A stretch of 64,000 bases of DNA from Tamarix chinensis (GCA_030549775.1 CM060175.1:80911245-80975244), one strand, 5' to 3'. Positions 25,785-39,384 are shown, numbered from the stretch's first letter. Numbers and translations are program-made. Notes: generated from the letters alone by a model not told the origin.

Positions 25785-27211
25785 TGGTGCGACCGTAGCC
25801 AACACGTAATTTAAACCCTCTTGTTGTCAATTGTAGCACTGGTAAATAAGGGTATCATTCTAGCCGGGGATTGAGAGGGCCCACCTCTATTTTACTAGCA
25901 TGAAAATAAAACTAAAACTAGAAATAAAAATCCTTAATAACGCAGAATAAATAAATAAGAAAAATACTAATGGGGGTTATAGAAATAATAATAAAAGGAG
26001 TAAATAAAATAAAGTAAAATAAACTAATAAAAATAATGAAAATAATGAAAATATGGGAAACCGCAGATATGAGAAATATGGTAGGGAAATAAAAATCCAC
26101 CACTAGATTAGGTCGTAATACAATATTTATTTCTAAGTCATCCTTTAATCATGAGAAAGAGATTGACCAAGTTGCACACCAAAAGCAGACCTATACACCT
26201 TATATTACTTCCCTTAATTAATTAATACGACAAAGTACCAATATTAACCCTATTAAATACTAGCAGTATAGCAGCAACAAGCAGCTCCTATATTTAACTA
26301 GATTTAAAGATTAATTACACAGAAATCAGCCACTCATAATTAAATATTAATTACACAGAAATTTATATCTAAAATATAAACTAAAAATAGAAGAAAGAAA
26401 TAACTGGAATTAATTTTAAATAAAAGGTCAAGAATTTATTTAGATAAAAATTAATTCTATTTGAAAGAAATTCTACCGGTATAAATTCTTCCCTCTTATT
26501 TTCTCTTCTCTCGTTGCTGCCTTTAATTTCGTGCAAAAACTCTTTTTCTTTTTCTTTTTCTTTTTCTGGCCTACAGAGGCTGCTGCGTGTGTGCTGCCGA
26601 GCCTCGGTTTCCATGTGCTCTTCTCTGCTGCTCGCCTCTATCTCTTGCGTCTCTCCCGAGCTTATAAAGGCTCTACCGTCCTTTATTTATAACGTGTCTG
26701 GCAGCCTTTTTTTTTGTCTGTGCCACGTCAGCCCTCGACTGACTCTTCTTCTAGTGCGCCGTCTTCAATTTTTTTTCCTCGTGGGTCGATTTTTGACTTT
26801 TCTCCGCCATGTCAGCCCTGCTCCTCTTTTATTCCGTGCGAACCTCGTTCCTGGAGGCTACCCCTCGAGTTGTTGTAATGCCCTGAAGGCTGCCTCAGTT
26901 TGGTTTGTTTGTCTTCGTTTGTTACAAGCCTTTGGGCCTTCGTCCTTCGGCCGTTGGTCCAATGGTCAAATTTCTTTTTTTTTCTTTTGTTTAAAAAAAA
27001 TAATACCTGAAAAATAAAATTTAATAAATATTAATAAATAATATTTTATTCTAAATTTACTTAATTTATATCATTTTAGCTCAAATAATAAAATTTATGC
27101 AATTTTTACCACTTAAGCATAAAACGATAATTATTCCCCTATATTAATTAAATAAACTACCAAAAACTAAGATTATAAGGGTATAAAATGTGTCCAAATA
27201 TGAACTCATCA
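25785..27211 (-). repeat. 5' LTR of the Athila element (1,427 bp)
   Basis: Edges TGGTGCGACCG and GAACTCATCA on the plus strand. It lacks about 370 bp present in the 3' LTR; the gap lies after CTAGATTTAA near 26308. Otherwise the two LTRs align along their length with scattered differences, which argues for an old insertion. Confidence 0.92.
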
Positions 27212-27308
27212 TCAATATATAAGGGCCTTGTTTTTGGTTCATGATTGATCCATAAATTGTCAGTGTTTCAATACCATCAGTGATGCATACCCTTCTTTCA
27301 CCAAGGTC

Positions 27309-29358
27309 ACGTTTTGTTTATGGAAAAAAGTGAGGAAAAGGAAAAAAAATTGGATGGAAAATGATTTGAATGTCTTTGGTTAGCTAAAAAATTAGAAAGA
27401 AAAAGAATGTAAATAAAAATGTTAATGAAAGTTAAGCAAGATGATTTTCCTCACAATAAGTGAAGGAAAGAAAGGAAATCAGTGAGAAAAGTGGGAGAAG
27501 GTTTTTTTGCAACGATCCTCCCGACTCCCTTGACTCTCAACTCGCCTCCATCCTCCTCTACTTCCTTCTCCTTCATTGACGATCCATTCTCCATCCAAGG
27601 TTTCCTTGTGCTCCATCAACATCAACCAATCCATTACCATCAACCTGTTCTTTCTCCACCAACTACTTCACATCCATTGGCCTTTTCTTCCTCCATCAAA
27701 CCTATATTCCATATCCTTGATCTGAGCATTTCTCTTTCTTCTTTGGCACATCGGCATTTTCTCTTCATTCTTTGGTTCTTTATCAACTCGTATCACATCT
27801 CTTCAATTTAATTTAGCTTCCTATGAACATGGCTTCTCTTGAGCACAACATTCACATTGGTTGATAATATGGTTCTAGCTCCAAGCTCCTGATTAGTAGA
27901 GCATCTTAATCAAGTCATAGCTTACCTGATCGATATGAATAGGTAAATTCTACACCTTATTTCAATTACACATAGTATGCCTTGATTTTGGTTGTGCGAT
28001 ATTATTTTCTTCTGTTATGGGCTAATGTTTTCTATATATATCGTAAGGCAACTATGACCAATAATGTTTCTAAATATGAGTCACATGAATTTCTTGTAGT
28101 TATCTTTGATGTTAGCATCTTTGGTGATAAGTGTATGTTGGCAATTACATTCCGAGTAATTAAATGACAAAGGAGGAAGAAAAATAGAGAAGAAAAAAAA
28201 TAGTAGGTTATGAAGCAACTTCTTGGATCTCATCAAGTGCATAGTTGAAAGAAGTACAAAAATATTATGCATAAGAAGAAAAAATAAGCTAAAAGGATCA
28301 AGATATGTGTGGAGTATGGATCTTAATCATTAGCTTGACCAACAATAATCTGCACAAGATGTTTGAAAGATTTTGTTCTCTCCTTTTCCAGATATAAATG
28401 TATGGAACTCAAAGGTGACCAGAGGATATGAATTTAGCTTGTGACAAATACAAGTTATTTGTGGTTTCTTAGCTCGTGAAAAGAGGACAAACTCATATTA
28501 TCAATGTAAAAGATTAATTGCAAATTGACAGTCAGAAGAATTAGGCATACACCCATGATTTCTAAATATAGCATCCTCTTATATTTACTATTGAATATTT
28601 GAAGTTATTATTTTCCTCTCTTGCAAAATTAGGTTTTCATTATCATTAATATTTGAAGTTATTTTTTCCTCTCTTGCAAAGTGAGTACAACCTTATTAGG
28701 TTTTTATCATTTTTAAAATATTTCCCATATACTAGGGAAAAATGTTTTTATAGTGCTTTGGGCTTCTGAAATTAATTTTTTTTGTTGGTGTTATACATAA
28801 TGCCAACATGTGAACATTCTTGCTTAATTAGTAACTAATAACTATGAAATGTTAATGCACATTGTTATGTTAATTTTTTATTTAGATCTTGATATATTAA
28901 TGTTTAGAAGCTTACTTGGCTTGTATGCATTTTGATTTTTTAATTATTACATTGGTGAGTAAAGTAGGATGATTTATTTTATCTTATTTTTTATTACTCT
29001 ATCTTTTATTAGTAGGAAGCTTTGAATATTATTGATTTTACAAATATTTTTTAAAAATTATGTTGTTTATACTATTGTATATTTGGAACAAACTAGACCG
29101 CCCATGAAATAATATTTTAATTTTTATTCATAATGTAATATTTTAATTTTATTAAATATATAAAAAATTTAAATAATAATATTCAACTTTTCTTAGGATT
29201 TTTTTTCTATACACCAAACACTACAATATTTTCTAAGAATTCAATTTTCCACAATATTTTCTCCAACAATCAAACAAAGGAAAGAAAATTAATTTCTTTC
29301 ATTTTTTTCCTTAAGTTTTCTTTCCTCATTTTTTTCGCATGAACCAAACAAGCTATAA
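27309..29358. mobile_element. Possible non-autonomous element with inverted ends
   Basis: The left edge reads TTTTGTTTATGGAAAAAAGT and GAGGAAAAGG; the right edge, reversed, reads TTGTTTGGTTCATGCGAAAA then AATGAGGAAAG. They are imperfect inverted repeats of about 30 bp, followed by similar A/G-rich stretches. The interior has no transposase; a plus-strand frame at 27482-27811 is low-complexity and unrecognised. No clear target duplication is seen. Confidence 0.35.
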
Positions 29359-31289
29359 AAGTATTGAGGGGTCCTTATGTAACAAGTAACATTTATATAA
29401 ACCCTGCAATAAAAGTATATGTGTATTGTTAATTATTAAGCTGACAAATGATACATTATATATATATATATATAGAAATTAATAGTTTGATATTCTTACC
29501 TCATGTAGAGAAGAAAAATGTGTATTAGCTTTACAACTATCTCTAACACTATTTATATTGAGTATGTGAAGCAGATCATGTGCATTTTAATCAAATGGCT
29601 TATACTCTTGAGATTTGATGGAGGCTAACTTTTTATCCATTGTGGTCATCCATTCAAATGCCATGTTTAATTTTTAGCTTGGTAGAACCACTTGGTCATG
29701 GATGGTCCAATTGATTAACGATGCGTGTTTGTTCTCATAACCCCTAATCCAATACCTTGTGTCTTCTTGGGTGTTCTTTTATTCCCATTACTTGTGGCAT
29801 GATTTTATATTGATCAAAACCCTCGATAGTATCGGATGTTTCGAATTCATTCTTTAATGTCTGGAATTTAGAATATATAAATAAACATAATATCTTAGTT
29901 AGTTTTATCTAGGAAAATTAACTATAGTTAGGGATAACTTTAAGCTTATACTTTATTATGCAACATTTTGTACATATTCAATAACATATTCTTCTTTTGT
30001 TGCTCTATCCTTCTTTCATAAAGTACAAGTATTTATGAATGAGGTACATGAATCCTTGTCCTAGGCTACAAGCAGTAATTTCAAAGTACACACTTAAATT
30101 AGTAATATGATTATAATACTCTCTGCATTATAATGTGAACATATTAATCGAAATATCATACCAACTCTTCTTCTAGGCCAGCATAGCCGTTTCAATTCAT
30201 ATTATGGCCCTAAATATTCTATTTTGTAATTTCTTTATTTTTGGCACTTTTTTCCTATATTGTAGGAGAAAAATGTACTTAGGGTTATTTAAATATCAAT
30301 AAAATATTTTAAATCAAAAAGCATAACTTTTAGTCAACAAATATCTTAAACTTATTTGAAAGATGATATGTAGTAAACTAGTCCCAACTATCTTAATCAA
30401 TAAAAGCATAGCGTTTTGGAGGTTTTATACTTAGAGTACTATCCATCTTTCTATATATTTTTTATATGCCAAGTATTCCCTAAATGTGTTTTGTCGACAC
30501 TCACTACATTGTCTAAGAAATCACATCTTCATCACCTCTAGGATGATAAACACTCTATAAAATAAAATGTGTGTGTGTGTGTGTGTGTATGTATCAATGT
30601 TAAAATATTGAAATTAATAACATGTGATATCCAAAAATATTTCAACCAAAATACATCACTTACCATCACTTCTTGCCAAATATGATCCTTATGACCTTTC
30701 GAAACCTACTTCAAATTATTAAAGCAAATAGGAACACAATTACAAGTGAGGAGTAAAATGTATATGTGAAAAATGTCCACATAATCTCTAATAGGATATT
30801 ATACATATTTCAACTCAATTATACTTGTTCTCTATTTGTCATGTACATGATTATTCTCAACATAGTAGGTCCTCTTTTCACTTCTTCATCGCTAGAGTCC
30901 CTATCAACGATTTACTTTGACATATCTTTGTGGAGTTTGAATAGATAAATTAGTCCAAAGAAGGATATGAATAAATATATAAAAAATAAAGTGTTAAGCA
31001 AACATATCATATGTAGTAATAAAATTAAAAACACAATAATCTAATGTTTAAATAAAAAGCACACTACCAAATATGTTAGAGTATTATTACCCTCAACGCC
31101 TTCTTTTTCTTCTTTTTTCTTCCTTCATTTTGGATTGGTTTTATAATAAGATACATATATTAGTTCACGGCAATAATCCTTACAAAGATTTTCTCCTCAG
31201 TAATACCATCGTTATCATTGATCAATGATTGATTTGCTTCCACAACTTTAGCAAACTATTTCTCCTAAGTGGCATATTTTTCATCATCA
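29359..31289. other. No recognisable gene; interior of CACTA no. 2
   Basis: AT-rich sequence with short microsatellites (TA at 29456-29474, GT at 30569-30588). It lies between the TNP2 and TNP1-like remnants and may be decayed intergenic or intron sequence of that element. Confidence 0.4.
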
Positions 31290-32610
31290 TATTCATTGAA
31301 AGTTCTTTTCTTTGTGTAAAAAAACACATACCATATTGTATTAGTAGGATTGGCGGTAAATAAAACTTTTATTGCATGTGATACCAAGATGAACAAGTCT
31401 TGTTTATTCCCTACCCTATTGAGATCTACTAATTTCAATCCATCTTCATATTTAACCCCATGACTATTATCATCTCGACCACACTAAAAAATAGATACTT
31501 TAAATATAGTATAATCTAGCTCGACATATTTTAGATTATTATCCTTTACACTAACAATATATATTTACTTCAGCCACTAAAATTACTCCACTATTTTGCA
31601 TTATACTCCTCTCATGTTATTGTTTTTTGTAAAAAGTATATCCGATGATGGCATAACAACATATGAGAAAACTTCATATTGGGTCATTTGAGACAACCAG
31701 TTTAAGGTTTTAGAAATTGATTTCAGAAAATTTCTAATGAGCAGAATGATGCAATCTCATTGACAATGTATAAAGGAAATATTATGTTTATCAATTACCC
31801 ACTTCTTATTCTTTGACAGATTTTTAATCCTGAAAGAATGCATATGTTCTTCAACATATGACTGAACATCATCATTGTTATGTAATACATAGAGATATGC
31901 TTTAAAAAGCATGTTAGTGTCTACTTACCCAAATCATTTGCCCCTAATACCATTTCCTTTGACCTTTCTTGCATTCCAAGACTTAGGAATACCATGAACC
32001 TTAGCATTAGACAAGCAATTTGTGCAAAATTTAATTCTATCTTCTACTAGGTAACTCTCAATAATGCATTCTTCTGTCCAATATCGATTCTTAACATAGC
32101 CTTTTATCAACTTCATAAACCATAAATAGGGTACATCTAGTGCCTATGAAAAGATCATAACATGTTTACCTTATAAACTAAGTGAACGGTTAAATACAAC
32201 ATAATGTCAAAAAATGAGGGAGGAAAATACATTTCAATCTAGCAAAAAATCATCACAATGCCTCTTTGTAAGACATCCAAACTATGAGGATGTATGACTT
32301 TAGAGTAGAGTGGGTTGAAGAACCAACAAAGCTTAGTGATAGAAATTCGAATACGCTTTAGAAAAATTCCACATATAGCTATTAGCATCAAATTTTGTAT
32401 CAAAATATGATAATCATGACACTTTATGTTAATTAGTTTTAGCTCTTTCATCGACACTAGCCTTCTGACATTTGGGGATTACCCTTCTAGAACCATGATA
32501 CTATTAAAGAATTTACAAAATGTAATTTTCTCCTTTATAGAGAGTGTATAGTAAGCTAATGGTAAATAAGTTCTTCTTCCATTATTTTGTGGTGCTAGTT
32601 CATGCCAAAT
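31290..32610 (-). pseudogene. TNP2 transposase C-terminal part of CACTA no. 2
   Basis: Minus-strand text after the solo LTR gives RRTYLPLAYYTLS, then SMKELKLINIKCHDYHILIQ and ITKLCWFFNPLYSKVI (32239-32457), then MKLIKGYVKNRYWTEECIIE (31934-32116). This is the DUF4218 region found C-terminal to plant TNP2 transposases. Near 31290-31600 a DUF4216-like stretch follows (GVKYEDGLKLVDLNRVG, VLFTANPTNTIWYV). Stops and frame changes interrupt it. It would be the C-terminal part of the cut-and-paste transposase. Confidence 0.8.
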
Positions 32611-35600
32611 TGTAATTCCTCAAAAATTTACTACTAAAAAAAATTTATTTTTAAAAGTAAATATAGTCAATTTTAGAGTGTTACCGCCAAAATTAGTACC
32701 AGACCTATTTCCCTTTACTATTCCAATACCAAGTACTAACACTAAAAACTTACACAACTTAAATTCAAAATGTAATTATAAAATAGAGTAGTGCAATAGT
32801 TGGAATATAAGAAATACAATCCACTAATAGTTGTTACAAAATAAAGTCATTGGAAAAGGAAATATAAGAGTTTTAAGGAAAATACAAAAATCTTATTGGA
32901 TAGTCCTACGCTCTTATCCCAATGTGTAACTCTCGAATAACGCTTTTGAGCTAACCTACAAAGGCCTCTGACTATTAAATAAGTAGAGGTCCAAGGAGTG
33001 AACCTTTCAATACTATGATACTGAATAATCCATTATGCGAGACTAACATATAGGGCCCACATATAATACATCAGTCACCACATATCAAACAACATGAAAT
33101 TATACATATATAAATTAAAATACAATAATCATTCGAATAGCTACATACACCAAGATTATATATCAATGTTCATTCACTTAGAAATAATAGAACCTACCAA
33201 GGGAGAACCCAAGAAATACTCTTTGTGGTATAATTTGGAAGCAACATCATACTCAACCATACACCATACACAATCCACTCAACTCACAAGTAAGCCCATA
33301 AGCCCACCAATATAATACCATACACAATCTATTACGGTAGGCACCAATTTAATTTTATTTACTCGAGGGGTAGATCAAGAATCTAAAGACACATAGGTAC
33401 ACCAGTCATGCTGGTGTATAAAAGCAACGTAGTATCCTACAGACTATCAACCTAAAGACGCAAAGGTACCCTGGTCGCATTGGTGCACGAAGGCATATAG
33501 TACCCTACCAACAAAGATACCTAATCCATAAATATATGTATACCCCCTAGTTAAGCCCGTAGAGCTAAATAATGTAAGATGTAGGGCCTATCTGAGGCAC
33601 TAAGGTATACTAGCAAAATCTAGAATAATTGTGATGTAAACCACGTCTTTAGGGTAGTGACCCCTTAATAGCCACAATTGCAGATCTCGAAGTCTTTCAA
33701 TTTAAGTATTAGTATTTTAATTAAGGTTACCATGACATGCACATATTAATCACATGCTTAACCATTTTTTTTGTTTCCAATATTATGAAGTAACCAAAAT
33801 CAGGACTCTTGCCAATGCCAACATAAGTAGTCCACTAAGGCCATCCTAGGTTCCAATACTCACCCTTAGAGACCTTAGGTCAAAATAACCAAAATGTCCC
33901 TAAAGTTAAGGCTCCCTCTTTACCAACCATTTTCATCATATAATTCATTTTTTTTTATCACATGCCATAAAAAGAATAACACGCCATAATTAAATCATTG
34001 ATCATGAAGTCAACACACAAAATGACTATTTTACACAAACCTTAACATACGTTTCTAGAACAAACAACATACATTATCATGCTTAATCAACAATTAATGC
34101 ACTTCTTATATGCTTATGAGAATAAAAATACAACATACTCTAGTTTACCAAGTTATCCCTAAACCATGCATATTTACTATGATACTCTCAAAATTCCAAA
34201 AATACTCCTAGCCCTTATAATGTTCATAATCATACTTGAACAAGTGATGCTAAGGTAAAACCCCTATTCTCATATTTAACATTAATTAATACCTATCATG
34301 AAGGTTTATTAGACTAATTGCCATATTACATACAAAATTATAAAAATGCCCCAAAACCATGTTTTATTGAGTGTCATGCTTAAATAGGTGCTACTAAGAG
34401 AAAAAAACCCTATTATTATATTAACATCATTTTTATGCTTATCATGCATGCCTATTTAGGTAACCTCTATTTCACATGTAAACTTACTAAAATATCTATT
34501 GGTCATAAAATATTGATAATCATGCCCAACTATGCAATACTAATATCATAAAACTTTATTAGCATACTTAGCACCAATTATCACTTATCATGTATATTCA
34601 CTTAGGTTAACTCCAAATACACATGCAAAATTACTAAAATACCCTTAGATCATAAATATTAATAATCATGTTGAAAGATATATTTTTAATGTCACAAACC
34701 CCTATTATCATAACCAACCCCACATAACACCTAGCATGTATTTTTTAGGATAATAACCACAATACAATAAAATTACCAAAATACCCTTGGCTACAAAATA
34801 TTGAGATTTCTACTAACACTTATATATGTAATCCACCAAAATTCTATTTCCATTCTTAGCATCATATATAACACATTAAGCATCCCAATTAGGATTATTT
34901 TTTATGACATGTCCAAATAACCAAATTGCCCCTAAAACTCATATTAGTAAGATTATTATTACAAGTGTCCACACCTACTTAGCATAACATCATATAAACA
35001 CAACACCCATCATCAAATATTAAGCCCCTAAATCATCCTTTCACACAAATCGCAATCTACACAAGATATATACATTCTTTTTTCATTTTGCAAAATAACA
35101 TGATAATCAAGGGATTATTTGTAACACACCATATTTACACAAAATACATGCAAAAATCCCTAATGTGCTAGCATATAAGAATCCATAAATTTTAGTAGGG
35201 TATAACAATTACCTTATTTCTAGGAAAAACCCAAACTTTATCGGTATTAGGTTTAAAATGCTTAGGCTCAGTTTAATAAAATTTCATACTTAAAATAATA
35301 TCACAATGAAATATTAATATTAGATGAATAAAAGAATGATTTTAATTAAAAATATTTATTAAATATATAACATTACCAAACTACCTTATACCTTAATATT
35401 AGCTAAATATATACTAAAATCTCTGCATAACTCATATTGCCCATGTAGGGTAAGCTATGCAAATCGTGTGGCCGAAGGTATAAGAAGGGATAAAGGAAGA
35501 AGGAAGGATAGGGGCTCAAGCAAAGGGTTTGAGGGAGGTGTTGGGGCTAGTTGTAAGGTGTAAGGGTAAGGTAGGAGGTGGGTTGTGGTTGGAGGTCGTG

Positions 35601-36971
35601 GTGTGGTAGCTTAAAGGTAGTGGAGATGATGGTGTTGGCTATAGGAAAAAGGTGCAGAGAGGGGAGGGGGACTAGGAAGAAAGGAAGAGGAAGAGGAAGA
35701 GAAGGGGGAAGATAGAGTAGTTTAGGTAAGGTGGTGCAAGGGGGATGCTGAGGTGGTGGTAGGAAGCTAAGGGGATGCTTTAGTGGCATTGAAAAGTGTG
35801 GGAAGAGAGGTGGCTAAAGGTGGGGGTGTAGGGATGTCAAAAGGGAGGAGGAGAAAAAGGAGGGGATAGGCTGTAAGGGTGGCCATTGCAAGCTGTTTGG
35901 GGAGGTTTAGGGAGGAGGTAGGGTGGAGGAGATGGTAGTGAGAGGGTGTGCTGGTGGTAGAGGTGGGTAGAGATGGGTGTAGAGGTATTGAAGGAAAATA
36001 GGGGACGAACAAAGGAAAAAGGAGAAGAGAGGATCAAGATAGGGAAGACTGATCTCGAGGGGTGAATGAGGTAGAGAAGAAGAGAAGGAGATGAGAAAGA
36101 AGAGGAGGAGAGGGAGGTGTGCAACATGTAGGGATTAGGTGGTACAGGGGGCATTGTAAGCAAGGGGTTGGTATAGTACACAGGAGTCAGGGATAAAAAT
36201 GGAAGGGGAAGCGCATGTAGGAGAAGGGAAGTAGAGGGGATGTACGGTCTAAAATGGAAATAAAGGGGATAAGTAGAAGGAGCAAATGTGCAGGTTGGCA
36301 AAGTCGTAGGGGTATAAGGAAGAATAGGAAGAAGGGTGAGACATGTGATGGGGCATTGGGGGTGTTTTACTTAGGGTGGTGCAGGGGAAGAAGAGGAAGG
36401 GGAAGGAGGTGAAGAAACAGGAATCAAGCCAGCCACGAGGAGAGAAAAGAGGAAGGGGAAGGTGGGCTGGGTTGGCCCAAGGTAGAAAAGAAGAGAGATA
36501 AAAAAACAAGCCTAAACTAACCTGGAAAAGAGAAAAAAAAAAGGAGCAAAAGAAAATAAGGGTTAGGTTGACCCGACAGAAGAAGAAGAGAAAGAAAAAG
36601 AAAGGGTTGGGCTGGCCCAAGAAAAAAGGAAGAAAAGAAAAGAAATAAAGAAAAAATAAATTTATTTTTATAGTTAGGATTAGAAATTAGGCTTAATTTG
36701 GCTTATGGAAAAATTATTTAATTAATTTATCTGAAAATTAATGTATTGATTTTAGAAAATAATTTTGGCAAAATTATAACTTTGGGGATTTATTTAAATA
36801 AAAAGAGTAAGATGTAATGATAAAAATATTTATATTAATTTATTAAATAATTCTATTTATATTTGTAAATAAAAGTTTCACAAAATAAAAAAATCAATAA
36901 TTCAAGATTAAATTGTTTTAAATAAAAGGTTAAATATTTAATTTTTGGTCTTAAAATTTTAGAGCATTACA
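32611..36971 (+). mobile_element. Complete solo LTR no. 2 of the TGTAAC family
   Basis: Starts TGTAATTCCTCAAAAATTTA, ends GAGCATTACA; 4,361 bp. Flanks are CAAAT (32606-32610) and CTAAT (36972-36976), a target duplication with one mismatch. The TNP2 reading direction resumes on the other side, which confirms the edges. The family box GTTACCGCCAA lies 69 bases from the tip. Internal repeats: GACGCAAAGGTACCCTGGTCG-like units at 33370-33520, and repeated AAATACCCTTA/ATAATCATG blocks of roughly 150 bp at 33900-35000. No coding capacity. Confidence 0.8.
35450..36650. other. Purine-rich tract inside solo LTR no. 2, not a gene
   Basis: The plus strand is dominated by A and G for over a kilobase (runs such as GGGGAAGAGGAAGG). 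The complementary pyrimidine strand therefore opens overlapping Pro/Leu/Ser/Phe-rich frames of 80-154 codons (35547-36620). They have no domains and overlap in several frames at once, which is a composition effect. Confidence 0.7.
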
Positions 36972-37190
36972 CTAATGCTCATTTCCTCCATGCATATCTA
37001 ATCAATAATTGATGTCATCTTTAGTAATTAATAGAACATTAAGTAATATACCAACAAGACTATCATATGTATCATATCGAGCGAATGCTTCCCGTATAGA
37101 GATTCCCAATACAAAAGGTTGAAGAATATAGACATCTTCTTCCACCCAACCGATGGAGGCTTATCTTTATTCTTCTTTCTAAACTATACC
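36972..37190 (-). pseudogene. TNP2 fragment upstream of solo LTR no. 2
   Basis: Minus-strand translation gives ISIREAFARYDTYDSLVGIL and NVLLITKDDIN, which resembles the TNP2 segment before DUF4218, where a short NxLLxIxxKTKD motif is usual. It joins in direction and order with the fragment at 32610. One or more stops are present. The rest of TNP2 towards its N-terminus is not recognisable. Confidence 0.55.
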
Positions 37191-38699
37191 TCTAAAGGTT
37201 TATCTACCTCTAAATAATTCACATATTGTTCATGCTTAGAACAAATTCATATTTCTATAATGTATCATATTATTCTGTTACCATATATACAAACCATTCC
37301 AACAAGGGAATAAAAATATATGAATACACAAATCATTTTTTCTTAGAAAGAATTCATACATATATACATATCAAATATTTATACAAGGGCTTTAAATTTA
37401 AAAATAAATACATCTACTTGTTTAAAACAAGACCTGAAAAAAAAAAGAAAAAATCTAAGGCAATAACAACAATATGTACATCAAAAGGTTGTTACAACCC
37501 AAATACCTAACTAAGAACACCCTTTAACCATCCTATAAAATTCATTGATAGTCTTGCCTAGGCTAACTAGAACCCATCACTATTTGAGTCCACTCGTCTT
37601 GATATGGCATCTACTCCCTTATATCATCAACCAAGAGTTTACTAACAGATATTATAGGGCAACCAGGGCAGATACTCGGGGTTAAACTAGGACAAACCCT
37701 CCACTAGTCATATATGCCCACCATCTCTTTAGCTATTTGATCATAATCCCTTACAAACACCTAACCCTTAACAAATCTAAGACATGGTGCATTGGTATAG
37801 TAGACAAACAAATATAAATAGATGGCTATTACTCCTGACCACTACTTAATCTGGGGAAATGTCAATATCAAATAATATGATCTGTAATGGAATGGATCAA
37901 AGTACGAACCACTCATGAACAAGAGACAAAGCTCCTCATATAACCATATCACATGACTCCAAAAATCTAAATCGAGTGTCATGAAAAAATATGTTGGAGG
38001 TATGTAAATAATAGGCAATTGTATCATCTCACTAGTCCACTGCCTATAATAAAGAACAACCACTAGATCATATTATTGAGATTGTTGTCTAACTTTTTAA
38101 GTTATAAATTATGTAAATTCTATACAAAATTTATTTGTTTTTATGATCAAATCACATGCATTTTATGGGTGCAAAACTAGTTTTTTTTATATAAAATTAA
38201 TATCAAAGGCATCAATATTGTCATGTGTGCGTAAACATATTGAGGGGGAAACACAACATGCAACCAAAACGCATAATAAGCAGCAACAAACAACAACAAA
38301 GGTGAACATATATCAAACAAACAATAATACACGTAATACCTACTAAATAACATGCATGCATCTATTTATAATGAAAGAAAAATAAAAAGAAATTATACCA
38401 AGCTACCAAGTGAAGGGTTCTCAGGGCGAGGCTGCATGGACATCGATTGGTATGGTTGTAGGAGCCAAGAATGGTGGGAAAGGGGTGTGCAATGGAGAAG
38501 GCTAAGGTAAGACGTGAGATAGGGACAAAGGACAAACAGAAAAGCTTGGGAAAGAACATGACACAAAAACAATGATGATGACAAGAGGAGAAGGAAAACA
38601 ATCATCAACGAGCAAGAGAAAGGCATGATGGCTATTGACTAGCGAAATGAGGACAATCGTCTGACAAAGTGAAGAGAAGGACTAAGTGCAAGAGAAATT
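37191..38699. other. No recognisable gene; 5' part of CACTA no. 2
   Basis: Short frames on both strands (for example 37842-38063 and 38362-38626 minus) carry no known domain. By position this should hold the transposase-associated domain and first part of TNP2, but I cannot see them. Confidence 0.35.
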
Positions 38700-38965
38700 T
38701 AATTTTTTTGTAACAGACGTAGTGAACGAAGAGGTAAGGGAAGACTGTTTATTATGTTAGTTTTGATTACAGTTATACATATAACTTTTATCAAAATGCG
38801 TTTTAATAATAGTTTTTAGAATAACCGTTATTAGTTGTTATTAAAAAGTGGTGGCATTTATATTTTGTCAACGGTTTATTTATAACCGTTATCAAAATAA
38901 GGGCTCCTTTCATTTTATTAACGGTTAATGTATGATACCATTATTAAAACTGGCTCTGCATTGCA
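38700..38965. repeat. CACTA no. 2 subterminal repeats, right end
   Basis: Words such as ATAACCGTTATTAG, CAACGGTTTATTTATAACCG and TTAACGGTTAATG in both orientations, matching those at 14752-15000. Confidence 0.65.
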
Positions 38966-39049
38966 GCTGCCAAATTTTACTTTTTTATCCATGATTTTGA
39001 ACAAATCGTCATTTATCCATCCTTATTAATTGTTGATCCCCTAATAGTG

Positions 39050-39384
39050 CAACAAAGTCCAGGGGTATTTGGAATAGTATAATAGAGTGGTGCGATTATA
39101 ATACTGCATGTCGGGGTACCGATATTCCTGGGCAAAGTCGTCCCACGCAAGAAAGTGCCGACATATTAGATAAAAACTGGGTTACCTTACGATCATTGCC
39201 CCCAAATTGCTGTGCCATTCAGCAAACAAGGGTATGATCCAGTGAAATAAATACCGACCATCCTGTTCAGGCAGAAATTTTATTGCGTCGTAGGCGTCGG
39301 TGTTGTATCTCCACTTTTTCTTTAGCATATCAACTTTCAACCTTGTTATTACGATTTCTTTTTTTTATCAAAGGTAAAAATATC

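Larger units (their letters stand above)
16927..27211 (-). mobile_element. Athila-type Ty3/gypsy retrotransposon, nearly complete
   Basis: A 10,285 bp element on the minus strand with two LTRs and target-site duplications TCAAT at 16922-16926 and 27212-27216. The primer-binding site matches tRNA-Asp, the primer typical of Athila elements, and a polypurine tract abuts the 3' LTR. Gag, protease, reverse transcriptase, RNase H and integrase are all recognisable and in gypsy order. There is about 1.9 kb without coding capacity between integrase and the 3' LTR, where autonomous Athila elements carry an env-like frame. Gag has an internal deletion and pol has several stops. It inserted into a CACTA TNP1-like frame. 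Confidence 0.9.
14731..39049 (-). mobile_element. Decayed CACTA/EnSpm element no. 2 with nested insertions
   Basis: Minus-strand remnants appear in CACTA order: TNP2 segment before DUF4218 (36972-37190), DUF4218 (about 31934-32610), DUF4216 (about 31290-31600), and a TNP1-like fragment (27217-27310 plus 16732-16926). Blocks rich in AACGGTTATTA-type words at 14758-15000 and 38700-38965 look like subterminal transposase-binding repeats. Candidate tips are CACTAATCAACC at 14731 and, reversed, CACTATTAGGGG at 39049, each flanked by CAA as a possible 3-bp duplication, but the tips agree only over CACTA. Removing the nested Athila and solo LTR leaves roughly 9.7 kb. Membership is strong, exact ends weak. 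Confidence 0.6.

Noticed and set aside
35547..36620. Four overlapping minus-strand frames of 80-154 codons
   Set aside because: Same composition effect: Pro/Leu/Phe/Ser-rich, several frames open at once, no domain, inside solo LTR no. 2.
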